A stretch of DNA of 64,000 nt. Source: Candidatus Methanomethylophilaceae archaeon. Lineage in GTDB: Archaea; Thermoplasmatota; Thermoplasmata; Methanomassiliicoccales; Methanomethylophilaceae. Made by a program: the position numbers and the translations under genes. The notes beneath the pieces were generated by a model. The model was not told where the DNA came from. It ran no database searches and saw only the letters and a program-made list of their open reading frames with translations. The stretch is taken from NCBI GenBank assembly GCA_944320495.1, contig CALUHR010000013.1:226687-290686 (forward strand), in the 5' to 3' direction. Below are positions 29,760 through 39,579 of the stretch, one piece after another (the stretch's first letter is position 1; each line of letters starts with the position of its first letter).

Positions 29760-30722
29760 ATGACCAGTGAGACCATGGGCAGGACCGAACTCATCAACAC
29801 GACACGTGCCATCCTGGCCAAGGCGGGATTCGACGTTTCATCCGCGCTGAGCATGCGCGGGATATGCTTCGACGTTGTCGCCAGGCTGGACGACCGCGTC
29901 CTGATCATCAAGGTCCTCAGCAACGTGGACGCGTTCTCGAAGGAGAACGCCGCGGAGATCAAGACGCTCTCCGAGGCCCTGGGCGCGACCCCGCTCGTCG
30001 TTGGGGAGAGGTCCAGCTCCGGTGACCTGGAGCCCGGCATCGTCTACTCCAGGTTCAACATCTCCATAGTGTCGAACGAGACCCTGGCGGACCTCCTGCT
30101 GGAGGATTCGCCGCCCTTCATATTCGCCGCGCCCGGCGGGCTCTACGTCAAGCTGGACGGCGCCCTGCTGAAGCAGGCGCGCGAGAGCATGGGCATGAGC
30201 CTCGGCGCCATGGCCGAGATCGCCGGCGTGTCCAGGCGCACCATCCAGATGTACGAGTCCGGCATGGGCGCCATGATAGACGCCGCGCTCCGCATAGAGG
30301 AGAAGCTCGGCCTGCCGATCATCGAGCCCATCGATCCCTTCGAGTTCAAGAACGAGGAACGCGAGAAGGAGGAGAAGTCCGAGAACGCCCCCGTGGACAC
30401 CTTCGCCGTGAACCAGCTCTGCAACCTCGGGTTCTCCGTCAGACCGGTGGTTCGCAGCCCGTTCGAGGCCGTGAGCACCGGCAACAGGTCGCTCATGCTG
30501 ACCGCCTACGGGTCGGACGACGACCGTCTGGCACAGCGTGCGCTGGTAGCATCGGACATTGCGCGCATCATGGACCGCTTCTCCATCCTCATCGTGGAGC
30601 GCAAGCACGTGGACAGGGACAACATCGATTCCACGGCTGTAGTCTCCAACGAGGAGCTCAAGAAGATAGACGCCCCCGAGGAGCTAACGGACCTCGTCGC
30701 CTCGAGGGGGTCCCGCAGATGA
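29760..30722 (+). CDS. COG1395-type HTH transcriptional regulator
   Basis: 320 residues. N-terminal nuclease-like fold (about 10-115), a classic Cro-type HTH in the middle (LKQARESMGMSLGAMAEIAGVSRRTIQMYESG, about 137-168), and a C-terminal domain resembling the first. This is the widespread archaeal COG1395 family. A TTTTTATAGAAG promoter lies 20-30 bases upstream, so leaderless. Its TGA overlaps the ATG of the next gene. Confidence 0.88.
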   Translation: MTSETMGRTELINTTRAILAKAGFDVSSALSMRGICFDVVARLDDRVLIIKVLSNVDAFSKENAAEIKTLSEALGATPLVVGERSSSGDLEPGIVYSRFNISIVSNETLADLLLEDSPPFIFAAPGGLYVKLDGALLKQARESMGMSLGAMAEIAGVSRRTIQMYESGMGAMIDAALRIEEKLGLPIIEPIDPFEFKNEEREKEEKSENAPVDTFAVNQLCNLGFSVRPVVRSPFEAVSTGNRSLMLTAYGSDDDRLAQRALVASDIARIMDRFSILIVERKHVDRDNIDSTAVVSNEELKKIDAPEELTDLVASRGSRR

Positions 30723-31330
30723 TCCACGTCGCCGTTGGCGAGTGCGAGGTGGACATCCTGCCGGTGGTCAACGGCATCGTGTCGGAGTGCGACAGGGTGC
30801 GTGAGGCCTACGGCGGATACGAGTCGTACGCCGCATCCATGGGCATCGAGGGCATCCAGGCGATAAGGGCCAGACTCACCCTGGACGGGGACGCCGAGGT
30901 CAGCGAGCTGGACATCGCGTACGCCCGCAGGATGATGGCCCTCACCGGCGAGGAGGTGCAGATGCCCTCTCCCGCCATGTGCACCCTTGTGGACCTTGTG
31001 ACCGCCGACGGCGGCAGCGTCATCGCCCTGGACATGAACGACGAGGAGTTCACCGAGATGTACTGCGAAACTGTGCCAGCCTTCGATTTCGTGAAGGAGC
31101 ACCGCCTGGCCAAGAAGGGGCTGAAGAAGCGCTTCTCGTCCGAGACCCCCGAAGGGTTCGCCCTCGAGTGGGACGCGTACGTGAACACCGTCAAGAGCTA
31201 CCGCCAGGTCTCCCTGAACCGCGAGAGGCACATGGCGGACGAGATCAGGGACATAGCCAGATACCGCCGCAGCCTCCTCGCCGTCATCGAGGTCGAGCGC
31301 GCCGAGGGCGTCGCATCACTGCTGAGGCGA
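30719..31330 (+). CDS. Conserved-looking protein of unknown function, ends at CGA
   Basis: 203 residues, soluble, mixed alpha/beta, with no motif I can name (MIHVAVGECEVDILPVVNGIV at the start; helical C-terminus). It overlaps the regulator by 4 bases (ATGA) and ends at CGA 31328-31330, four bases before the next ATG. Without that CGA the frame stays open through all of the CPBP gene to 32392. No internal CGA. Confidence 0.7.
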
Positions 31331-31334
31331 TACG

Positions 31335-32378
31335 ATGGCCTGCGACATGTGCGAGGAGTCCCGCGAGGCCGGGATGAGGTTCTGCCCCCATTGCGGCCAG
31401 CCCCTGGCCGCCGACATCGTCCCGAAGGAGGAGCCGAAGCCGTTCCTCAAGACGGTCGTCGCCTGGACCACGGCCGTGGTCATGGCGCTCCTGGCTTTCG
31501 AGACCCTGTTCCTCATCATAGGCGCCCCGGACGTCTTCGACTGGTGCCAGTACCACTCCATGGACGTCCTGGTGCTGATCCCCAACCTGGTGACCGCGTG
31601 CACCATATCGGGGAAGGCTCTGCAGCTCGCCTGGGTCCTGATCTTCGCCGCGGCCGTCGCATCCATAGCCATGGTGATCTGGAGGACGTACCGCCAGATC
31701 TCGGACAACAGCGACGAGCCGGACTGCATCGAGAGGACCGACGCGTACGGGATGTCCAGGCTGTTCGCCGCATCCATAGCCCTGAGCGTGATATCCAGCA
31801 TCTTCCTGATGTCCTTCGGGAACGGGATCGACGTGCCGGAGGACCTCCCCGTCGGGAGCGAGTCCTCCGCCATCCTCTCGTTCACCAACGCGGCGGTGTG
31901 GGAGGAGATCATAGCCAGGGTGGCCTACATCGGCCTGCCCATGGCGGTCATCGCGGCCGTGTGCGGGAAGGGGAGGGGTTCGTTCAGGTTCCTGCTCGGA
32001 GGGTTCGGCCTCAGCAAGGCCGCCGTCGTGCTGATCGTCGTCTCCTCGCTGATCTTCGGATTCGGCCACATGAGCGGATGGGGGCTGGAGAAGGTGCTCC
32101 CGACCACCCTGTCCGGACTGATAATGGGTTACGCGTTCGTGAGGTACGGCATCCACGTGTCCATCGGGATACACTTCCTGACGGACTTCCTCGGGGTGAT
32201 CGCGGGACCGGACACGATGACGCTGGCCGCGATATTCATCATGGCCATCCTGGTGCTCGGGATCCTCTGCCTCATCGACCTGCTGATCGGTCTGAATCGC
32301 TCGCTCGACGGAGTCCGCGACCTGCCGAACTGGGTCCCCGATCGGGAGAGCAGCGCCTCGAGGCGCGACAGCGACTGA
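31335..32378 (+). CDS. Zinc-ribbon CPBP-family intramembrane protease
   Basis: 347 residues. An N-terminal zinc ribbon (CDMCEES...CPHCG) is followed by about eight membrane helices. The glutamic protease motifs of the CPBP/Rce1 family are visible: EEIIARVAYIG (EExxxR), FGFGHM and IHFLTD. It cleaves substrates within the membrane; target unknown. Third gene of the 29760 unit. Its TGA-ended tail overlaps the convergent isomerase by 37 bases. Confidence 0.87.
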   Translation: MACDMCEESREAGMRFCPHCGQPLAADIVPKEEPKPFLKTVVAWTTAVVMALLAFETLFLIIGAPDVFDWCQYHSMDVLVLIPNLVTACTISGKALQLAWVLIFAAAVASIAMVIWRTYRQISDNSDEPDCIERTDAYGMSRLFAASIALSVISSIFLMSFGNGIDVPEDLPVGSESSAILSFTNAAVWEEIIARVAYIGLPMAVIAAVCGKGRGSFRFLLGGFGLSKAAVVLIVVSSLIFGFGHMSGWGLEKVLPTTLSGLIMGYAFVRYGIHVSIGIHFLTDFLGVIAGPDTMTLAAIFIMAILVLGILCLIDLLIGLNRSLDGVRDLPNWVPDRESSASRRDSD

Positions 32379-33100
32379 ACCGCGGACTCTAGGCTCTTGG
32401 ATTCGATGATCCAGTTCCCGCGGTATCCGCGAAGACGCGAGACGACGTGACCGAAGTCGATGTCCCCGTCACCTATCGTCAGATGCTCGTCCCTCTGACC
32501 GTGGTTGTCGTGGATGTGGATGTTCACCAGCCTGTCGGCGAACCTGTCGATCATGGCGTCGACCTGCCCCGTGGTGTTGGCGTGCCCGATATCGAAGGTC
32601 ACACCGAGATCGGTGCCCTCGATGAGGCTGCCGAGGCTCTCGGCGGTCCTCCCCAGGAAGAACGGGACATTCGGCATGTTCTCGATCCCCAGCCTGATGT
32701 CCCTGCCGGCGACCAGCCTGTCCAGGGCCCTGAGCGACTCCCTGGCACGCACCATGGCGCGCTCCTCAGTTCCCGGCACGGACATGGACGACAACCCGGG
32801 GTGGGCCGTGACGACCTTGGCGCCGAGCTCCTCGGCCGCCTCGATGTTCGCCACAGTCTCCTTCAGCGAGGCCTCCCTGAGCCTGTCGCTGAGGGCGGCG
32901 ATGTTCCAGTCGCATATGGGCGAGTGGACCTGCCTGGAGAGGCCGGCGGAATCCAGGATGCCCTTGATCGCTGGCGTGTCGCGGTAGACGATGTGGTCCG
33001 CCTCCGAGAATATCTCCCACAGGCGGAAGTGCTCGGAGATCGGTCCCGCCCACTCCGCGACTGGCGTCGCGCTGAACCCGGGGCAGGACACCCCGATCAC
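32342..33100 (-). CDS. Sugar phosphate isomerase/epimerase (AP endonuclease 2 family), ends at CGA
   Basis: 252 residues, a TIM barrel with metal ligands in VVTAHPG, LGIENMP, VTFDIGHANT and IHIHDNHG, and Glu in WIIESKSL. Reaction not readable. The start is GTG 33100, overlapping the UPF0201 stop (GTGA). The expected C-terminus (SLSRLEALLS) is followed at once by CGA 32344-32342; without it the frame runs 70 codons further antisense to the CPBP gene. Confidence 0.85.
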
Positions 33101-33486
33101 GCTACGACCTCCTCCCCGTCGACGGTGATCGGCGCGACCCTGTCTATCAGGGCCTGGAGGTCCTCATCCTCGATGGTCACCTCTATCGCCCCCAGGACGG
33201 GGTTGCGGTCGGCGAAGGAGATCTTCCCGACGGTGGCGACCTGCTTGTTCAGCATCAGCCTGGTGCGGTTCCCCCTCATGTTGGAGATCATCACGGCGCG
33301 AGTGGCGTCCAGGATGCGCTGCCTCCTGATCTGCTTCGAGAAGTGGTCCAGACCTGGGGCGGTGCCCCCGTACGCTCCCTCGCCGAGCTCCATGAAGGCG
33401 TCCGGGAATATGGACATGACCGCCGAGAGGACCTTCTCGGGATCCTCGCTGGGGTTGACGGGGCATGAGATGCTGACTTGGACCAT
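33097..33486 (-). CDS. UPF0201 family protein (COG1325)
   Basis: 129 residues. SCPVNPSEDPEKVLSAVMSIFPDA, RRQRILDATRAVM, and LNKQVATVGKISF match the archaeal UPF0201 family, thought to bind RNA. Function unproven. The stop overlaps the isomerase start by 4 bases. Divergent from the MFS gene. Confidence 0.88.
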   Translation of the reverse strand: MVQVSISCPVNPSEDPEKVLSAVMSIFPDAFMELGEGAYGGTAPGLDHFSKQIRRQRILDATRAVMISNMRGNRTRLMLNKQVATVGKISFADRNPVLGAIEVTIEDEDLQALIDRVAPITVDGEEVVA

Positions 33487-33639
33487 GACGGGCAGATGGT
33501 CGTGCGCGTACTTATCGGCGACGGACGACGTCTACTCAATTCTGGGTTGATAATTTCACAACATATTGTATATATGGTTTTTCCAGGATATAGCCAGCGT
33601 TCCAGCAACCTTTCTATACCACCCTACTCTGGGTCGGGT

Positions 33640-34863
33640 ATGAAGAACAAGGAAGGAGGATTCACGCCGACGAGGGTCACTTTGATAGCCCTCCTGCTGA
33701 GCTCCATGCTCATCCTGATGGGTGGAGCCGCCGTGGCGCCCGCGCTCAACGAGATCAAACTCGCATTCCCCGGAAACGACTTCCTCACATCGCTCATCAT
33801 CACACTGCCGTCGCTGGCCGTGGCCATCGTCGGTTACGCCATCGGTGTGGCCGCCGACAGATTCGGCAAGGTCAGGGTCCTGCTGACCGCCCTCGCGATA
33901 TTCATCATCGCCGGAGTGGCAGGATACTTCCTCCCGACGCTGGAGACGATCCTCGTGGCCAGGTTCGTCCTGGGCATCGGCATCGCTGGGATCACCAGCA
34001 CGGTCACCGCGCTCATCGCCGAGTACTACGCCGGCATCGACAGGGTCCGCGTCCTGAGCTACCAGTCCGCCGCAATGGGGATCGGCGTCCTCATCCTGGA
34101 GTTCACCGGCGGGACGCTCGCCGAGATATCCTGGAGGACCCCGTTCCTCGTGTACCTCATCGGCATCCCCATCCTGATCATGGCCATCCTCTCCATGAGG
34201 GAACCCACCATGTCCGACAGGGACAGGGCGGAGATCGAGGAGATCGCCCACAAGATGAGACCGAAGAGGGTGGACCACGGCATCGTCGCGCTCTGCTATA
34301 TCTCCGTCTTCTTCTGCATGAACCTGGTGTTCCTGCTACCCACCAGCATCCCCATCGTCCTCGCGGACCTGGGGGTGTCGTCCTCCATCGTCGGGCTGTT
34401 CCTGGGATTCCACGGGGTGGCGAACGCCGTGCTCAGCATCAACTACGGCAGGCTGACCACCCGCATCCCGCCCTTCAGGATCCTCGGGATGGGATTCCTG
34501 TGCATGGGGATCGGCCTGGCGGTGCTCATCATGTGCCCAAGCGTGCCCCTGGCGATCTTCACGCTGATCATCACCGGCGTGGGAGTGGGCATGATCGTCC
34601 CCTCCCTGGTGAACACCCTGGCGGGACAGATCTCCAGCTCCAACTCCGGGAAGATCATGGGAGGGTACGGGACTTGCCTGAACTTCGGGCAGTTCGCCAT
34701 CTCCCTGATCAGCGTGCCCCTGCTGGCCTTCCTGCACGACTCCTACTACGAGATGTACTGCCTCATGGGCGTCATCGCCGTGATCTACGGCATCGTCATC
34801 GCAGCCTGGAGCGTCGGGTACTACCGCCGCAGGTCCGAAAGGGCCGTTGCCATGACTGACTGA
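33640..34863 (+). CDS. Major facilitator superfamily transporter
   Basis: 407 residues, 12 predicted helices. The loop 2-3 motif appears as GVAADRFGKVRVLLT (G-x-x-x-D-R-x-G-R/K) and a central loop (REPTMSDRDRAEIEEIAHKMRPKR) splits the halves. It resembles bacterial drug/sugar efflux MFS proteins; substrate unknown. ATG 33640 is preceded by TATA-like CTTTCTATACC. Confidence 0.9.
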   Translation: MKNKEGGFTPTRVTLIALLLSSMLILMGGAAVAPALNEIKLAFPGNDFLTSLIITLPSLAVAIVGYAIGVAADRFGKVRVLLTALAIFIIAGVAGYFLPTLETILVARFVLGIGIAGITSTVTALIAEYYAGIDRVRVLSYQSAAMGIGVLILEFTGGTLAEISWRTPFLVYLIGIPILIMAILSMREPTMSDRDRAEIEEIAHKMRPKRVDHGIVALCYISVFFCMNLVFLLPTSIPIVLADLGVSSSIVGLFLGFHGVANAVLSINYGRLTTRIPPFRILGMGFLCMGIGLAVLIMCPSVPLAIFTLIITGVGVGMIVPSLVNTLAGQISSSNSGKIMGGYGTCLNFGQFAISLISVPLLAFLHDSYYEMYCLMGVIAVIYGIVIAAWSVGYYRRRSERAVAMTD

Positions 34864-34872
34864 GCCTTGCGG

Positions 34873-34888
34873 CCCGGGATTTCCCGGG
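34873..34888. terminator. Hairpin between MFS gene and DP1
   Basis: CCCGGG-ATTT-CCCGGG, 10 bases after the transporter stop. Confidence 0.45.
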
Positions 34889-34941
34889 TCGCCGAACACC
34901 TCTACGAAGGTACTTTACCGACGGCGGACATCGGGTCCCTC

Positions 34942-36384
34942 ATGAGGGAGGAGATACTGTCCGCGGCGGCCAAGCGCAAGCTTTTCTTCGCGCCGGACGC
35001 CCTCGAGATGATCCTGTCGAACGATCATCCCATGGAGTTCACGAACACCGTCTTCTCCAACCTGTCCAAGAACGTCATGTTCGTCAGCAAGCAGGACGTC
35101 CTGGACTGCATCGCCGGGGACAAGGTCATCTTCGAATCCCCGAAGGAGATCGTCCCCCGCAACAAGTTCACCTCGGACATCCATGTCATGGAAGGGTCCG
35201 ACATCACCGGCGAGTCCACCTGCGAGGGGAAGATCAACGACTTCGCCCAGTACTTCCGCGCCCGCTTCTTCTCGTTGAAGAGGCTCATCGAGAAGCGCCC
35301 GGACTTCGGCAGGGGAATGGACATCTCCCGCGCCAAGACCCTGGACAGGGAGGTCAAGGTCGTCGGCATCGTGTACGAGAAGAGCACCACCAAGAACGGC
35401 CACACGATGCTGACGATCGAGGACGATACGGACACCATCAAGGTCTTCATCGCCAAGGACTCGCCCCTCTCCGGGGAGACATTCGTCGACGACGAGGTCA
35501 TCGGCGTTCTCGGCAAGCCGAACATGCAGAGGACCATGATCATCCCCGAGAAGATCTTCCGCCCGGACATACCCCGCAACCATCAGTGGGAGCCCTCGGA
35601 CACGTCGTCGAAAGTCGCGTTCCTCTCCGACGTGCACGTGGGCAGCACCACGTTCCTGGAGAAGGACTGGGAGAGGATGACCGCCTGGCTCAGGGCCAAC
35701 TCCGAGAAGGAGAACATCAACTACCTCGTGTTCCCCGGCGACGTCGTCGACGGAATCGGCGTGTTCCCCGACCAGGACAAGGAGCTCCAGATCGCCGACA
35801 TCGACGACCAGTACGCCAGGCTCGCCGAGTACCTCAAGGAGATCCCCGACCACATCAAGATGGTCATACACCCGGGCAACCACGACGCAGCCAGGCTGGC
35901 GGAGCCGCAGCCCGCGCTGAACAAGAGATTCACCACGGGGTTCGACTCCAACGTGCTGCTCCTGGGTAACCCCGTATATCTGGACATCGAGGGCAGGACC
36001 GTGCTCACCTACCACGGCAAGGGCCTCGACGACTGGATCGCCGGGGTGCAGGGCCTGACCTACGACAATCCGCTGGCCGTCATGAGGCAGATGTGCGTCC
36101 GCAGGCACCTGGCACCGATCTACGGACAGAGGAACGCCCTCGCGCCGGAGAAGAAGGACTACCTCGTGATGGAGCACGTGCCGGACATATTCGTCACCGG
36201 CCATGTCCACGGGGCGGGCCAGGAGATCTACAACGGCGTGCGCATGATCAACGCATCCACATGGCAGTCCCAGACCGAGTATCAGAGGCAGCACAACTTC
36301 AACCCGGACCCGGGGATCATGCCCGTGGTGGACCTCGGCACCGGAAGGATCAGGATGCACAGCTTCCATGAGGAGAGCACGTGA
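34942..36384 (+). CDS. polB: DNA polymerase D small subunit DP1 (exonuclease)
   Basis: 480 residues. OB-fold region (about 150-220) and an intact phosphoesterase domain: LSDVHVGS, FPGDVVDG, HPGNHD and VTGHVHG. In Euryarchaeota DP1 has Mre11-like 3'-5' exonuclease activity and supports the DP2 polymerase. I prefer ATG 34942: a TATA-like TACTTTACC lies 25-30 bases upstream, and the TTG at 34867 would run through the hairpin. It ends GTGA, overlapping the next gene. Confidence 0.94.
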   Translation: MREEILSAAAKRKLFFAPDALEMILSNDHPMEFTNTVFSNLSKNVMFVSKQDVLDCIAGDKVIFESPKEIVPRNKFTSDIHVMEGSDITGESTCEGKINDFAQYFRARFFSLKRLIEKRPDFGRGMDISRAKTLDREVKVVGIVYEKSTTKNGHTMLTIEDDTDTIKVFIAKDSPLSGETFVDDEVIGVLGKPNMQRTMIIPEKIFRPDIPRNHQWEPSDTSSKVAFLSDVHVGSTTFLEKDWERMTAWLRANSEKENINYLVFPGDVVDGIGVFPDQDKELQIADIDDQYARLAEYLKEIPDHIKMVIHPGNHDAARLAEPQPALNKRFTTGFDSNVLLLGNPVYLDIEGRTVLTYHGKGLDDWIAGVQGLTYDNPLAVMRQMCVRRHLAPIYGQRNALAPEKKDYLVMEHVPDIFVTGHVHGAGQEIYNGVRMINASTWQSQTEYQRQHNFNPDPGIMPVVDLGTGRIRMHSFHEEST

Positions 36385-37148
36385 CGGATCCGGCCGCGAT
36401 CAGAGAGGGCATCATCGCCTATTCGAGGGGACTCGGGGCGACGCTCGTCCGCATGTGCCCCACGGACAGATGGTCAGAGCATCCGATCCAGTCGGAGATG
36501 TTCCGTCCCAGGAGCATCTGGCCCTGGGCCGAGACGGCGATCGTCCTGGGCATCCCCCTGTTCGCTCCCATGGTCGCCACCACACCGTCCATGGTCTATC
36601 AGGAGCTGTACCACACGAGCAACCGCATACTGGACGACATGGGCTATCGCCTCTCGTCGCATCTGACCTCGGAGGGGTACCGCGCGATGTACTTCCCAAG
36701 GGACTGCTACTTCAGCGTCGAGGCACTGCTCGACCGTCCCGCTGCCGCGTTCTCCCATGTGCTGTCGGCGTACTACGCGGGCATGGGTACAATCGGGGAC
36801 AGCCACAACCTCATCACGAAGGAGTACGGACCGAGGGTCCGCATGGTCACCGTCCTGACGGACGCCATACCGGAGTGCGACGACATGCTCGATGAGGACC
36901 TCTGCATCCACTGCGGGAAGTGCCTGAGGGAGTGCCCGTCGAAGGCGTTCACCGACAAGGGAGAGGGCATCTACGACATGGACGCTCGCGCATGCACGGA
37001 GTACCACCTGGAGCTGAAGAGACAGCGTCACTGGCCCTGCGGGAGATGCATCGCCGTCTGCCCGGTGGGAGAGGACCTGAGGTCATATCGCGGATCGAAG
37101 ATCGCCACCGACCAGGGGATCGGACATTGCAGAACGTACGGATCCCGA
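36381..37148 (+). CDS. QueG-like 4Fe-4S protein, CGA then TAA
   Basis: 255 residues. A C-terminal ferredoxin-like module carries CIHCGKCLRECP and a second cluster motif CGRCIAVCP; the N-terminal two-thirds resemble the epoxyqueuosine reductase QueG/reductive dehalogenase-like fold (FPRDCYFSVEALLD, GTIGDSHNL). Cofactor and substrate not assigned. GTG 36381 overlaps polB by 4 bases. CGA (37146) is immediately followed by TAA, like a tandem stop. Confidence 0.78.
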
Positions 37149-37374
37149 TAACAATTGCACATCGGACGTTCTGACGAACAGTGAACCATCCTTTCTGCGG
37201 GATGTCCTCAGGGACCATCGCAGGAGCGCTCGCCGTTGATGACTATCGAATGTCGTTCAACATTTCTGACTACGATTTCAACATAGTAATATCGATACAA
37301 TCGATTGTCAATTCATGAAATTCGACATGCAATCCCTTCGAGGGGATGCGATATGAAAACGTAGATGGTATAAT

Positions 37375-37392
37375 CCCCGCCTTCCGGCGGGG
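37375..37392. terminator. Hairpin after the ATP synthase operon
   Basis: CCCCGCC-TTCC-GGCGGGG, 11 bases past the last gene on the minus strand; a weaker ATCCC/GGGAT stem follows. The rest of the 254-base gap to the 4Fe-4S gene shows nothing I can name. Confidence 0.6.
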
Positions 37393-37402
37393 GTTAAGGG
37401 GT

Positions 37403-37558
37403 TTATTGGAACAGATAGGTGTAGGCGAGGATTCCGACGATGAGGAGCGCCCCGAGCATCAGCATCCCGTAGGATATGATGTATATCGCGGAGAACGCCC
37501 GCTTGAACTTCACGGGGTCCTCCTTGATGTCCTCCAGGCGGTCCTCTATCGACTTCAC
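37403..37558 (-). CDS. Small single-helix membrane protein at the end of the ATP synthase operon
   Basis: 51 residues: a charged cytoplasmic part (KSIEDRLEDIKEDPVKFKRA) and one transmembrane helix (about 24-48, SAIYIISYGMLMLGALLIVGIL). GTG 37558 overlaps the atpD stop (GTGA), the same coupling used inside this operon, and it ends in TAA. Too short for routine gene calling. Linked to ATP synthase by position only; no family recognised. Confidence 0.75.
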   Translation of the reverse strand: MKSIEDRLEDIKEDPVKFKRAFSAIYIISYGMLMLGALLIVGILAYTYLFQ

Positions 37559-38190
37559 TCCTCCACCTCACCCTTTCCCTTGAGGTGTTTGAGACGGGTG
37601 GTGTTCTCGCGGTCCATCTCCTCGAGACGGAACTTGACGAACCTCTCCGACTCCTTGAGCTCGGGGATTATCTTGAACTCAAGGGCGTTGACACGCCTCT
37701 TGGTCTTCTCGATCTCGTCGAGCAGCTTCTTCATGGTGGTCTCCACCTCGGCGGCGCGGACGAGCGTGTCGAGAAGCTTCTCGAACGCCGCTGCGGCCTC
37801 CTCGATGTAGGCGGATGTCGAGATCACACCATAGCCTTTGTCGAGCATGCTGGTGTGGATCCTCTCGGCCTCGACCTTGGGGACCATCATTCCCATGATG
37901 CTCTTGCTCCCGAGCTTGACCTGCGGGTCTGCCTTGAGGGCGTACGCCGCGCTCTTCACGGCGATCTCTCCCTCGACCGCTCTGGCGATGGTGATCTTCT
38001 CCATTGCCGACTCGTAGTCGGAGGAGACGCCCTCACGCATCTTCCTCGCCTTCTCCAGGACCTCGAAGAACTCGATGATGAGGCCGTCCCTCTTCATCTT
38101 CAGGATCTTGTACCCTCCCTGGGAGAGCTTGATCCTCTTCTTCAGGTCCAGGAGGACGGAGCGGTTGGGGGTGACATCGTGTGCGGCCAT
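37555..38190 (-). CDS. atpD: A-type ATP synthase subunit D
   Basis: 211 residues, long coiled-coil termini with the PNRSVLLDLKKRIKLSQGGYKILKMKRD signature. It is the central rotor shaft inside the A3B3 head. ATG 38190, 4 bases after atpB. Ends in TGA. Confidence 0.95.
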   Translation of the reverse strand: MAAHDVTPNRSVLLDLKKRIKLSQGGYKILKMKRDGLIIEFFEVLEKARKMREGVSSDYESAMEKITIARAVEGEIAVKSAAYALKADPQVKLGSKSIMGMMVPKVEAERIHTSMLDKGYGVISTSAYIEEAAAAFEKLLDTLVRAAEVETTMKKLLDEIEKTKRRVNALEFKIIPELKESERFVKFRLEEMDRENTTRLKHLKGKGEVEE

Positions 38191-38194
38191 GGGA

Positions 38195-39574
38195 TCACTT
38201 CTTCGGCAGGTACTTCTCGATGTACTTGCGGTCGATCCTGGTCAGCTGGTCGAGGTCGAGCTCGGTGAAGATCTCCCATCCGATATCGAGGGTCTCCTCG
38301 ATCGAACGGTCCTCGTCGATGCCCTGGCGGACGATGCGGTCCTCGAAGATGTCGGCGAAGTCCAGGAGCTTCCTGTCCTTGGCGGAGAGGGAGTCCTTTC
38401 CGACGATGGCCACGAGTCCGCGGAGGTCCTTACCCTCGGCGTAGGACGCATAGAGCTGGTCGGAGACCGCCTTGTGGTCCTCACGGGTCTTGCCCTTTCC
38501 GGTTCCGCCTCCCATCAGCCTGGACAGGGACGAGGAGACGTTGACCGGCGGGTAGATACCGTTCCTGTGGAGCTCCATCGACAGAACGATCTGACCCTCG
38601 GTGATGTAACCGGAGAGGTCGGGGATCGGGTGGGTGATGTCTCCGCCGGGCATGGTCAGGATGGGGATCTGGGTGATGGAACCCTTCTTGCCCTTGATCC
38701 TTCCCGCACGCTCGTACAGCTGGGCGAGGTCGGTGTACATGTAACCGGGGTAACCGCGCCTTCCGGGCACCTCCTCACGGGCCGCTCCGATCTGACGGAG
38801 GGCCTCGCAGTAGTTGGTGATGTCGGTCATGATGACCAGCACCTGCATGCCCAGGTCGAACGCCATGTACTCCGCGGTGGTGAGACCGAGACGCGGGGTG
38901 AGGGTACGCTCGACGGCGGGGTCGTCGGCGAGGTTCAGGAAGACGACGGCGTTCTTCAGAGCGCCGGTCCTCTCGAACTCCTTCATGAACATCTGCTTCT
39001 CTTCGTTGGTGATACCCATGGCGATGAACACCACAGCGAACTCCTCGTTCTCGCCGCGGACCTTGGCCTGCCTGGCGATCTGAAGGGCCATCTCGTTGTG
39101 GGGGAGACCGGACTGCGAGAAGATCGGCAGCTTCTGTCCCCTGACGAGGGTGTTCATTCCGTCGATGGTCGAGATTCCCGTCTGGATGAAATCGGACGGG
39201 CTGTCCCTGGCCCACGGGTTGATGGCGGCTCCGGTGATGTCGACCTCCTTCTCGGGGACGATCCTGGCTCCGCCGTCGAGGGGCTCTCCGGCTCCGGAGA
39301 GAACCCTTCCGAGCATGTCCTTGGAGACGGGCATCTTCATGGTCTCGCCGAGGAAGCGAACGGACGCATCCCTGTCGACACCGGAGGTGCCCTCGAAGAC
39401 CTGGACGACGACGATGTCGTTGGACGAGTCGAGGACCTGTCCCCTCCTCATGGTACCGTCGGACATCCTGATGTTGACCATCTCGTAGTAACCGACGGGC
39501 TCGGTGTTCTTGACGTACACCAGAGGTCCGGCGATCTGGGAGATCGTCTTGTACTCTTTGGATACTTCTGCCAT
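38195..39574 (-). CDS. atpB: A-type ATP synthase subunit B
   Basis: 459 residues. Non-catalytic nucleotide subunit: [10 protein letters not shown] replaces the P-loop, with the conserved [13 protein letters not shown] and [16 protein letters not shown] stretches. ATG 39574 is preferred over the GTG at 39583, because GGGAG is 10 bases upstream; the GTG overlaps the atpA stop. I found no CGA codon here. Confidence 0.96.
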   Translation of the reverse strand: MAEVSKEYKTISQIAGPLVYVKNTEPVGYYEMVNIRMSDGTMRRGQVLDSSNDIVVVQVFEGTSGVDRDASVRFLGETMKMPVSKDMLGRVLSGAGEPLDGGARIVPEKEVDITGAAINPWARDSPSDFIQTGISTIDGMNTLVRGQKLPIFSQSGLPHNEMALQIARQAKVRGENEEFAVVFIAMGITNEEKQMFMKEFERTGALKNAVVFLNLADDPAVERTLTPRLGLTTAEYMAFDLGMQVLVIMTDITNYCEALRQIGAAREEVPGRRGYPGYMYTDLAQLYERAGRIKGKKGSITQIPILTMPGGDITHPIPDLSGYITEGQIVLSMELHRNGIYPPVNVSSSLSRLMGGGTGKGKTREDHKAVSDQLYASYAEGKDLRGLVAIVGKDSLSAKDRKLLDFADIFEDRIVRQGIDEDRSIEETLDIGWEIFTELDLDQLTRIDRKYIEKYLPKK

Positions 39575-39579
39575 GTGAA

